Shown here: positions 1 through 4,976 of the stretch, one piece after another
Numbering within the stretch: position 1 is the first letter of the stretch
How the letters are laid out: each line of letters begins with the position of its first letter
NCBI GenBank assembly: GCA_022865545.1
Contig: JALHTA010000396.1
Location: 1-10,702 of the forward strand
Reading direction: 5' to 3'
Length of the DNA stretch: 10,702 nt
Origin: Actinomycetota bacterium
GTDB lineage: Bacteria; Actinomycetota; Humimicrobiia; Humimicrobiales; Humimicrobiaceae
Notes under the pieces: generated by a model
What the model saw: the letters and a program-made list of their open reading frames with translations, nothing else
What the model was told of the DNA's origin: nothing
The model's database searches: none
Program-made: the position numbers and the translations under genes

Positions 1-49
1 ATAAGTCTTCTTTAATAAGTATTCTTCTATCAGGCTCTCTTTAAATTGT

Positions 50-61
50 ATCCCGCATATC
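50..61 (-). repeat. Copy 1 of 12-bp motif GATATGCGGGAT
   Basis: On the minus strand this reads GATATGCGGGAT. It is an exact inverted copy of 483-494, and the two flank the acidic lipoprotein gene, one on each side. An 11-base core (GATATGCGGGA) recurs at 1925-1935. The function is unknown. It could be a protein-binding site, the end of a small element, or chance. Confidence 0.5.
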
Positions 62-142
62 CAATAGCTTTCTTCTTTATGCAGGTATCATAAGTATATT
101 AATTCCTGCAAGACCGACTTTTAAGCTTACTTTGCCAATAAA

Positions 143-436
143 CTATTTGCTGGTTTCCTCATCAGAAGTTTCATCTTCTACTTCTTCGTCAGCTGCTTCA
201 TCTACTTCTTCATCTGTAGCTTCTTCTTCAGCGTCTTCTTCGGTAGCTTCTTCTACTTCTTCATCTGTAGCTTCGTCTTCTACATCAGCTTCTTCTTCAA
301 CTGCATCTTCAGTAGTCTCTTCAATGGATGCATCTGTATTCTCAGGAGCTGCTGTTTCTGTCTGGCAAGCAATCCCAAAAATTGATATGGATAGTGCAAA
401 TATTGCTATTATTATAGTAGTGCATATCTTTTTCAT
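143..436 (-). CDS. Small, extremely acidic putative lipoprotein
   Basis: This 97-residue protein belongs to no family I recognise. Residues 1-23 form a signal peptide: MKK, a hydrophobic stretch at about 8-22, and a lipobox-like GIAC with Cys24. Gly at -3 is not ideal for signal peptidase II, so lipidation is likely but not certain. After Cys24, 39 of 73 residues are Asp or Glu and the only basic residue is the terminal Lys97. The tail is built from loose repeats such as ATDEEV (56-61 and 73-78) and ADEEV (82-86), so it is probably disordered and strongly anionic. The start is supported by AAAGGA about 7 bases before the ATG and by a TATAAT at 469-474. The gene stands alone, with a terminator-separated gap to the arsenic operon. 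An anionic surface tether or cation-binding role is only a guess. The plus-strand Ser-rich frame over the same bases is its shadow. Confidence 0.75.
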   Translation of the reverse strand: MKKICTTIIIAIFALSISIFGIACQTETAAPENTDASIEETTEDAVEEEADVEDEATDEEVEEATEEDAEEEATDEEVDEAADEEVEDETSDEETSK

Positions 437-468
437 CTAGTATCCTTTACTTTCAATATATTTTACAA

Positions 469-474
469 ATTATA
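469..474 (-). promoter_or_regulatory. Possible -10 (TATAAT) for the acidic lipoprotein gene
   Basis: A perfect TATAAT on the minus strand lies 32 bases upstream of the ATG and would give a leader of about 25 bases carrying the AAAGGA ribosome site. There is no convincing -35. The bases where it would lie (about 492-497) overlap copy 2 of the GATATGCGGGAT motif, which could be an activator or repressor site. Confidence 0.35.
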
Positions 475-482
475 CTGCTTAA

Positions 483-494
483 GATATGCGGGAT
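483..494 (+). repeat. Copy 2 of 12-bp motif GATATGCGGGAT
   Basis: Exact inverted partner of 50-61. With its left flank it shares 14 bases (TAAGATATGCGGGA, 480-493) with the reverse strand of 1925-1938. It lies just upstream of the TATAAT proposed for the acidic lipoprotein gene. Confidence 0.5.
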
Positions 495-562
495 CCCTTA
501 TCTATCAATGAAAGATAGTATAAGCCTTTTCAATCTAACTAAAACAAGGGTAAAAAATGCCC

Positions 563-592
563 AAAAAAAGAGACAACTAGCTGGTAGCTGTC
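563..592 (-). terminator. Rho-independent terminator (minus strand), no obvious gene feeding it
   Basis: Read on the minus strand, the stem is GACAGCTA, loop CCAGC, then TAGTTGTC (8 pairs, one G-U), followed by TCTTTTTTT. That is the standard shape of an intrinsic terminator. The arsenic operon already has its own terminator at 811-850. This one is therefore either a backup or it ends an unrecognised transcript from 600-810. Confidence 0.7.
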
Positions 593-599
593 CTATTCC

Positions 600-810
600 T
601 TGAGAGAGTATAGGTGATTATTTTTAAATTATCAATGATTTTCTAAATTGTTTTTCTAAATTGTTTTTTTGTCCAATTATTTTTAAAAGATTCTAAAATC
701 CATATAATATATATGTTTGAAAATAATATATTGAAGCTATAGAATTTGTGCTTTCCCTTATTGCATCTGCAACTATGTTTGGATTGAACTTTGTAGAAAA
801 GAGAAGAAAT
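600..810. other. AT-rich gene-poor spacer
   Basis: Together with its flanks this is the middle of a 431-base stretch (437-867) without a confident gene. It holds a short tandem repeat (638-663), homopolymeric T and A runs, and a 30-codon open frame at 727-819 described separately. I see no RNA gene with a recognisable fold. A small RNA ending at the 563-592 terminator cannot be excluded. Confidence 0.5.
638..663 (+). repeat. Two-copy 13-base tandem repeat
   Basis: The units ATTTTCTAAATTG and TTTTTCTAAATTG stand back to back and differ only in the first base. This is low-complexity AT-rich DNA, probably replication slippage with no assigned role. Confidence 0.6.
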
Positions 811-819
811 AAAAAGTAA
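727..819 (+). pseudogene. Possible 3' remnant of a membrane-protein gene
   Basis: This is a 30-codon open frame between a TAA at 724-726 and a TAA at 817-819. Its translation ends in a hydrophobic stretch (VLSLIASATMFGLNFV) followed by EKRRNKK. A last membrane helix with a basic cytoplasmic tail is how many transporters end. The only in-frame starts are GTG at 748 and a late ATG at 775, and neither has a good ribosome site. The stop lies inside the terminator of the convergent arsenic operon. It could be the eroded end of a lost transporter gene, a very small membrane peptide, or chance in AT-rich DNA. Confidence 0.2.
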
Positions 820-850
820 AAAGAATGGATCCTTAAATCATCCCATTCTT
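811..850 (-). terminator. Terminator of the arsM-arsR-acr3 operon
   Basis: The minus-strand transcript forms AAGAATGG paired with CCATTCTT (arms 843-850 and 821-828, loop 14) and continues into TTTACTTTTT. It begins 18 bases after the acr3 stop codon. Confidence 0.8.
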
Positions 851-867
851 CTTATTCTTAAGGATTC

Positions 868-1914
868 TTACTTTGCCGGTACCTGGGAAAACCACCCTTT
901 TGTATTATTGGCAATTCTTACCAGGGTGAGCATTAAAGGGACCTCTACAAGCACACCTACAACTGTGACAAGGGTAGCCCCGGACTGGAGGCCAAATAAT
1001 GATATTGCAACTGCCACTGCCAGCTCAAAAAAATTACTGGCTCCTATCATAGCTCCGGGAGCAGCAATGCTATGAGGAAGCTTCCAGGCCTTAGCCCAGC
1101 CATAGGCGATTATAAAAATAAGGAAGGTCTGGATCACCAGAGGTACTGCGATCAAGGCAATGTGAACCGGATTACCTAAAATAATCTCACCCTGGAACGC
1201 AAAGATGATCACCAGGGTTAAGAGTAGACCGATGACTGTGACTTTATTAAACCTTTTAAGGAATACATTTTCAAAATAATGGATTCCCTTCTTTTTTATT
1301 ATCAGCACCCTCGATATATAGCCGGCTGAAAAAGGTATGACTACAAAGAGTACTACTGATAGAAACAATGTCTTGTAAGGAACGGCTACATCGCTTATTC
1401 CAAGAAGGAAAGCAACGATAGGGGTAAAGGCAAAAAGTATGATTAAGTCATTTACTGCAACTTGGACCAGGGTATAGGCAGCATCTCCATCTGATAAATA
1501 ACTCCATACAAATACCATTGCGGTACAGGGGGCCGCGCCTAAAAGTACCGCTCCGGCCAGGTACTCAGTTGAAAGTGATGCAGGAATAAATGATTCAAAT
1601 ACTATTTTAAAAAAGAGGAAAGCAATACCATACATGGTAAAAGGCTTTATGAGCCAATTTGTGACAGTGGTCACAGTAAGACCTTTTGGTTTCTTGGTTA
1701 CATTTACAATGCTTGCAAAATCCACTTTTAGCATCATAGGGTAGATCATCAGCCAGATAAGGACTGCCACCGGTATTGAAACATTGGCATATTCAAATCT
1801 GCTTAAGGTATTGGGGATTGCTGGTAGAAACTTCCCCACCGCTACTCCGGCAATTATGCATAAGATAACCCAGATCGAAAGATATTTGTCAAAGAAGCTG
1901 ATCTTCTTTCTCAC
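868..1914 (-). CDS. acr3: Arsenite efflux transporter Acr3
   Basis: This 348-residue inner-membrane carrier of the Acr3 (bile/arsenite/riboflavin transporter) family exports As(III). About ten hydrophobic helices run through the protein. The family's essential cysteine lies in the GAAPCTAMVFVW block (Cys130), and the conserved glutamate of the second half is in VLVEVPLML (Glu324). The length is typical of bacterial Acr3. The start is GTG at 1912-1914. It overlaps the arsR stop as GTGA and has a GGGAGAGGG ribosome site about 6 bases upstream inside arsR, so translation is probably coupled. It is the last gene of arsM-arsR-acr3 and is followed by a clear terminator. No arsenate reductase (ArsC) is present, so the operon handles As(III) directly. 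Family assignment is confident. Activity against antimonite is not readable here. Confidence 0.95.
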   Translation of the reverse strand: MRKKISFFDKYLSIWVILCIIAGVAVGKFLPAIPNTLSRFEYANVSIPVAVLIWLMIYPMMLKVDFASIVNVTKKPKGLTVTTVTNWLIKPFTMYGIAFLFFKIVFESFIPASLSTEYLAGAVLLGAAPCTAMVFVWSYLSDGDAAYTLVQVAVNDLIILFAFTPIVAFLLGISDVAVPYKTLFLSVVLFVVIPFSAGYISRVLIIKKKGIHYFENVFLKRFNKVTVIGLLLTLVIIFAFQGEIILGNPVHIALIAVPLVIQTFLIFIIAYGWAKAWKLPHSIAAPGAMIGASNFFELAVAVAISLFGLQSGATLVTVVGVLVEVPLMLTLVRIANNTKGWFSQVPAK

Positions 1915-2279
1915 TTATTCCCTCTCCCGCATATCTTATCCCTATCTATGGCTTTTAGTTTTTTCAGGTCGGATATTATTTGTTTATCTTTCCTTAGATC
2001 TTTGCAGATCATTTCTACCAGTTTTCTGCTAAAAAGTCCCGACCGGCTATTAATATTATAATTGACCCATAGTCCGTCCTTGTCTGATTCTACCAGATCC
2101 GCATTCTCGAGCAGTCTCAGATGACTTGAAATGGTGGGTTGGGACAAACCTATGATATCAGTGATCTCACATACACAGAGATCCTGTTTTTCATTTAGAA
2201 GATACACCATCCTCAGCCTATTTTTATCTGCTAAAGCTTTTATTATCTTTTCAATATTCTTTATATTTTGATCGGGCAT
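1911..2279 (-). CDS. arsR: ArsR-family As(III)-responsive repressor
   Basis: This 122-residue winged-helix repressor of the ArsR/SmtB family releases DNA when it binds As(III). The DNA-binding helix-turn-helix is at about 38-58 (ITDIIGLSQPTISSHLRLL). Just before it is DLCVCE, the family's metal site, with Cys35 and Cys37. The third cysteine of the classical R773-type site is missing at position 40 (Thr). Cys92 and Cys117 lie elsewhere and might take part, but that is inference. The ATG start has AGGA a few bases upstream. The gene follows arsM by 34 bases and overlaps acr3 by 4. Its likely target is the dyad at 3165-3183 in the operon promoter, giving autoregulation of all three genes. Codons near its 3' end contain a third copy of the GATATGCGGGA core. 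Confidence 0.93.
   Translation of the reverse strand: MPDQNIKNIEKIIKALADKNRLRMVYLLNEKQDLCVCEITDIIGLSQPTISSHLRLLENADLVESDKDGLWVNYNINSRSGLFSRKLVEMICKDLRKDKQIISDLKKLKAIDRDKICGRGNK
1925..1935 (-). repeat. Copy 3 of the GATATGCGGGA core, inside arsR
   Basis: The minus strand reads GATATGCGGGA here, and TAAGATATGCGGGA (1925-1938) is identical to plus-strand 480-493. It lies within codons for Lys-Ile-Cys-Gly-Arg near the ArsR C-terminus, so coding constraint may be the whole explanation. Confidence 0.4.
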
Positions 2280-2313
2280 TATCCTGGTTTCCTGATTCCT
2301 TTTATAAATCGCT

Positions 2314-3147
2314 TTATTTATCTTTCTTAAAAGCAGAGACTTTTATGCTCAAAACTGATTCTTCCAGATCTTTAATTTCATCCTTGTCCAGGTCTAGATC
2401 ATTTTTAATAATGACCGCTGAATTATCGCTAACAATATAATTAATTGGAAAATTAGTCTCATCCAATATTTTTACATCTGTAAAGCCGGCCTTGCTTACA
2501 GCATTCAGATAATCTTCCTTGATAATTGCACCCGAAATACATCCGACATAAGCTGATACATTCTTTCTAATAATATCAGGCAGCTCTCTGGTAAGTACTA
2601 TATCTGATACCATGATCCTTCCACCAGGTTTCAGGACTCTGAATGCTTCTGAAAAAACTCTATCTTTATCTGTTGAAAGATTGATCACACAATTAGATAT
2701 TACTATATCTACAGTACTATCAGCCACCGGCAGATTTTCTATCTCTCCCAATCTGAATTCAATATTGCTCAAATTATCTTTTTCTGCATTTTCTCTTGCC
2801 TTTTCCAGCATCTCCGGGGTCATGTCAACACCGATCACTCTACCTTCAGGGCCTACCCTGTCTGCAGCCAGGAAACAATCAAATCCAGCCCCTGATCCAA
2901 GATCCAGGACAATCTCACCTTTTTTTAAAGATGCAAGTGCTATTGGATTTCCACATCCAAGTCCAAGATTGGAACCTTCAGGGACTTTATCCATATCCTC
3001 CTGGGAATATCCTATACTTGAACTTATTTCATTTACCAGGTTCTCCTGCCCACAGCAATTGGTGATGGGTCCGGAACAACAGGAACCACTGGTTGCAACT
3101 TTTGCATAATTATCCCTGACAGCTTTTTTTATATTATTATCACTCAT
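2314..3147 (-). CDS. arsM: Arsenite S-adenosylmethionine methyltransferase ArsM
   Basis: This 277-residue cytoplasmic class I methyltransferase moves methyl groups from SAM to As(III), giving methylated arsenicals that may be volatile. The SAM-binding motif I is VLDLGSGAGFD (80-90), followed by the acidic loop GVDMTPEML (107-114) and LKPGGRIMVSD (172-182). The As(III)-binding cysteines of the family are present: Cys65 in GLGCGNP, Cys153 in SNCVINL and Cys203 in YVGCISGA. An N-terminal cluster SCCSGPITNCCG (22-33) adds four more. The length is usual for short bacterial ArsM. The ATG is preceded by AGGAT at short spacing. It is the first gene of the operon, directly behind the ArsR-type promoter. 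Placing ArsM in front of arsR and acr3 makes methylation part of the induced response, not a constitutive side activity. Confidence 0.93.
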   Translation of the reverse strand: MSDNNIKKAVRDNYAKVATSGSCCSGPITNCCGQENLVNEISSSIGYSQEDMDKVPEGSNLGLGCGNPIALASLKKGEIVLDLGSGAGFDCFLAADRVGPEGRVIGVDMTPEMLEKARENAEKDNLSNIEFRLGEIENLPVADSTVDIVISNCVINLSTDKDRVFSEAFRVLKPGGRIMVSDIVLTRELPDIIRKNVSAYVGCISGAIIKEDYLNAVSKAGFTDVKILDETNFPINYIVSDNSAVIIKNDLDLDKDEIKDLEESVLSIKVSAFKKDK

Positions 3148-3164
3148 AATCCTATCCTACTTAA

Positions 3165-3212
3165 ATATTAACTATATTGATATATTTAAATATATAATTA
3201 TTACTTTGTCAA
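3165..3212 (-). promoter_or_regulatory. arsM-arsR-acr3 promoter with probable ArsR operator
   Basis: On the minus strand, a perfect -35 TTGACA (3207-3212) and a -10 TTAAAT (3184-3189) are separated by exactly 17 bases. That puts the transcription start near 3177. Overlapping the start is a 19-base dyad at 3165-3183, ATATCAA-N5-TTAATAT, with six of seven positions symmetric. A repressor there would block initiation. That ArsR binds it is inference from position and from the ATCAA-type half-sites of the ArsR/SmtB family. Confidence 0.75.
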
Positions 3213-3449
3213 GTATTTTTTACATGAAGCGATAGGTGGACTTTTCTCTTTTTAAGGATCCTGCGTTAAGGTCCCCGGATTGTGAAACTTTGAAAATGTC
3301 CAATACCTTATTTATACTATATTTATCGGCTAAATAGTGAAAGAATTATTATCAGTAAGAATAAAATAAATTATATAATAAACTGGATAACATTTGACTT
3401 TTCCCCAAATATTAAGCCATGGGTAATACTTAGGAGGAGTATATTAAAG
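3213..3449. other. Intergenic, no gene seen
   Basis: This AT-rich spacer lies between the arsenic promoter and the 3' end of the tRNA operon. A weak hairpin (ATACT, loop CCTCCTA, AGTAT on the minus strand, about 3428-3444) follows the last tRNA but has no T-run behind it. I find no convincing tRNA-operon terminator and no coding frame with a ribosome site. Confidence 0.5.
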
Positions 3450-3525
3450 TGGAGCCCGCGATCGGATTTGAACCGATGACCTTTTCCTTACCGAGGAAAT
3501 GCTCTACCAACTGAGCTACACGGGC
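3450..3525 (-). tRNA. tRNA-Thr(GGT), with unusual C33
   Basis: This is a 76-base cloverleaf with encoded CCA. The acceptor arms are GCCCGTG and CGCGGGC (one T-G pair), the D-arm is GCTC/GAGC, the anticodon stem TTTCC/GGAAA, and the T-arm ATCGG/CCGAT around TTCAAAT. The anticodon GGT reads ACC and ACU. The loop is T-C-GGT-A-A, so position 33, almost always U in elongator tRNAs, is C. The tRNA is otherwise well paired and intact. It is the last of three tRNAs in the operon. Confidence 0.95.
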
Positions 3526-3535
3526 TGGATGTTTA

Positions 3536-3620
3536 TGGTGGAGGAGAGAGGATTTGAACCTCTGAAGGCTAAGCCGGCAGATTTACAGTCTGCTCCCTTT
3601 GACCACTCGGGCACTCCTCC
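3536..3620 (-). tRNA. tRNA-Tyr(GTA)
   Basis: This is an 85-base class II tRNA with encoded CCA. The acceptor arms GGAGGAG and CTCCTCC pair fully. The anticodon stem is GCAGA/TCTGC with loop CTGTAAA and anticodon GTA. It has a long variable arm (CGGC...GCCT region) as expected for bacterial tRNA-Tyr, and the T-arm AGAGG/CCTCT. It lies 10 bases before tRNA-Thr(GGT) and 4 bases after tRNA-Thr(TGT), so all three are cut from one precursor. Confidence 0.97.
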
Positions 3621-3624
3621 ACAA

Positions 3625-3700
3625 TGGAGCCGGCGATCCGATTTGAACGGACGACCTGCTGATTACAAATCAGCTGCTCTACCAACTGAGCTACACCGGC
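3625..3700 (-). tRNA. tRNA-Thr(TGT)
   Basis: This is a 76-base cloverleaf with encoded CCA. The acceptor arms are GCCGGTG/CGCCGGC, the anticodon stem GCTGA/TCAGC, the loop TTTGTAA with normal T33, and the T-arm GTCCG/CGGAT. The anticodon TGT reads ACA and ACG. It is first in the operon, 18 bases after the -10 box, with a short T8 leader. It strongly resembles the Thr(GGT) gene downstream and shares its D-arm and variable loop. Confidence 0.97.
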
Positions 3701-3718
3701 AAAAAAAATTGCCTTACC

Positions 3719-3747
3719 ATTATCAACATCAAAAGGTAGATTGTCAA
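3719..3747 (-). promoter_or_regulatory. Strong sigma70-type promoter of the tRNA operon
   Basis: On the minus strand, -35 TTGACA (3742-3747), a 17-base spacer and -10 GATAAT (3719-3724) come close to consensus. Transcription should start near 3712, about 12 bases before tRNA-Thr(TGT). Confidence 0.85.
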
Positions 3748-3803
3748 GAAAACAAATACCAATTATTTGTCTGGCTCCGCAAATAGCAATATTAATAAAA
3801 ATG

Positions 3804-4739
3804 CTATAAATTTTCAATAGCTAATTTAACTGCACCCTCTACCGGATTGGCAACAAGCGGTTTAAAGTTTATTTTATTAAACCTGCTTTCAAGGCTGCCC
3901 ATCACAAGATCCCTGAAATATTTCTCACACTTAAAGAGACCCCCCACAAATACAATATCAAATTCTTTGCCTGCCAGTCCGAGTTTCGATGCCACTGTTG
4001 TAACAGACAGCACTGCTTCCCCTGCTTCATCTGCTAAAATTTCCCTGCTCACCTTATCTCCATCATATGCAGCCTGGCATACCAACCGGGCGATCGAGCC
4101 TATCCTTTCCTTTGAAAAGACCTCTCCATAGGCCCAGCCAATAAGATCTACTTCCTTTTTAAATTCCAGCTCATTTAGAATAGCAACTGAAAGCAAGGTT
4201 TTTTCACCCCTGCCATCATATGCTTTCATAACGGCCCTCAAAGCTTTCACGCTCACTGAATATCCGCTTCCTTCATCTGCAAGCAGATAGTCCCATCCTG
4301 TTGAACCTGCCTGACCCCCGCTTTCATTTATACCAAAACAATTGGACCCTGTACCCGCGATTATAATGAGCTTGTTTGCCGCATCACTTCCTGCTTCCAG
4401 TCCGATCCTTGTATCATTAAATATAAGGCTTTTTTGGAGATCAAGATGATTTTTTAATATATCATTATGGGCGATCTTTCTATAATGCCGGGTATCATCA
4501 GGGACATTAAATCCTGCAAAACCAAAACAAGAACTCTTAAAATTTATTTCTTTATCTATCCCGGCCAGTTCCATGGCTTCAAATATTGCCTTATTAAGAT
4601 TGTCTGCAGCTTTTTTTACACCAACACTGGTAAAACTTCCTGATCCGGATATTGATTCAGATATTTTGTTACCTTTGCTGTCTGCAATGCGGGCAGTAGT
4701 CTTTGTTCCTCCAGCATCAACACCTAGAATATATATCAT
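3804..4739 (-). CDS. BadF/N-acetylglucosamine-kinase-type sugar kinase
   Basis: This 311-residue cytoplasmic ATP-dependent kinase has the ASKHA fold (BadF/BadG/BcrA/BcrD ATPase family). Phosphate-1 is GVDAGGTKT (6-14). The probable catalytic base is Asp109 in IFNDTRIGLEAG. Phosphate-2 is IAGTGSN (127-133), the diagnostic sugar-kinase stretch is GWDYLLADEGSGY (148-160), and the adenosine motif is FVGGLF (264-269). The DEGSG block and the length fit N-acetylglucosamine or related amino-sugar kinases better than the radical-dependent dehydratase activators of the same family, which need a Cys-ligated iron-sulfur cluster absent here. The likely role is phosphorylating salvaged amino sugar from peptidoglycan or chitin. 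The substrate is not proven. The start has AGGAGA about 8 bases before the ATG. It is transcribed away from the Memo/AMMECR1 pair from a shared control region. No transporter or deaminase is adjacent. Confidence 0.85.
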   Translation of the reverse strand: MIYILGVDAGGTKTTARIADSKGNKISESISGSGSFTSVGVKKAADNLNKAIFEAMELAGIDKEINFKSSCFGFAGFNVPDDTRHYRKIAHNDILKNHLDLQKSLIFNDTRIGLEAGSDAANKLIIIAGTGSNCFGINESGGQAGSTGWDYLLADEGSGYSVSVKALRAVMKAYDGRGEKTLLSVAILNELEFKKEVDLIGWAYGEVFSKERIGSIARLVCQAAYDGDKVSREILADEAGEAVLSVTTVASKLGLAGKEFDIVFVGGLFKCEKYFRDLVMGSLESRFNKINFKPLVANPVEGAVKLAIENL

Positions 4740-4818
4740 AAAAAACTTCTCCTGCTAATAATGATTTAATTATTATTACTAATCTCCCCTAATATTAATA
4801 TAGTCTAAATAATAACTC

Positions 4819-4838
4819 ATTTTGTTTATGAGCAAAAT
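4819..4838. promoter_or_regulatory. Dyad 1 in the kinase/Memo divergent region
   Basis: A perfect inverted repeat, ATTTTG-N8-CAAAAT. Its centre is 32 bases from that of the next dyad, about three helical turns, so both would face the same side of the DNA. It looks like an operator. The protein is unknown and no regulator gene is adjacent. Confidence 0.45.
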
Positions 4839-4848
4839 AATTTTTATA

Positions 4849-4872
4849 TTGTTTTAAAATCCGGTAAAACAA
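4849..4872. promoter_or_regulatory. Dyad 2 in the kinase/Memo divergent region
   Basis: A perfect inverted repeat, TTGTTTTA-N8-TAAAACAA, that ends 1 base before a TATAAT. It overlaps where the -35 of the plus-strand promoter would lie, so a bound protein would control Memo/AMMECR1 transcription. This is inference from position only. Confidence 0.5.
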
Positions 4873-4873
4873 A

Positions 4874-4879
4874 TATAAT
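4874..4879 (+). promoter_or_regulatory. Probable -10 of the Memo-AMMECR1 operon
   Basis: TATAAT with a weak TTGTTT 19 bases upstream. The predicted start near 4886 leaves a leader of about 90 bases. The leader contains a third small dyad, GATGAT-TT-ATCATC (4919-4932), and ends in the strong ribosome site GGAAGGAG. Confidence 0.5.
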
Positions 4880-4918
4880 ACTACTATATGAAGACTCCGG
4901 TATATTTATGGTAACAAA

Positions 4919-4932
4919 GATGATTTATCATC
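4919..4932. repeat. Perfect short palindrome in the Memo leader
   Basis: GATGAT-TT-ATCATC has six-base arms. As DNA it is a possible operator. As RNA the two-base loop makes a full stem unlikely. Its role is unknown. Confidence 0.4.
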
Positions 4933-4976
4933 GTAAAGGGATTTGGCTTTAATAAGCAACCAGGAAGGAGATTCAA

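Noticed and set aside
1..142. Gene or terminator downstream of the acidic lipoprotein
   Set aside because: No frame with a start and ribosome site was seen. The only hairpin (GCAGG/CCTGC with a 19-base loop) lacks a T-run.
132..440. Plus-strand serine-rich open frame
   Set aside because: It is the antisense of the acidic lipoprotein gene. The Ser codons are the complement of the Glu/Asp/Ala codons. It has no ribosome site, while the minus frame has a signal peptide and a good start.
3425..3446. AGGAGG held in the loop of a small hairpin, as in an RNA thermometer
   Set aside because: The only start downstream on the plus strand is a GTG leading into the antisense of tRNA-Thr and soon reaching a stop. 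No gene is there to regulate.
3784..3808. Inverted repeat ATAGCA...TGCTAT as terminator of the kinase gene
   Set aside because: Only six AT-rich pairs, with a 13-base loop and no following T-run on the minus strand. It is too weak to call.
3499..3817. Open frames on both strands across the tRNA cluster, with ERGFEPL-like peptides
   Set aside because: They are translations of the tRNA genes themselves, a well-known source of spurious proteins.
3804..4739. Activator of a radical-type 2-hydroxyacyl-CoA or benzoyl-CoA dehydratase
   Set aside because: It shares the BadF family fold, but the cysteine pair for the iron-sulfur cluster is not present and the DEGSG sugar-kinase block is.
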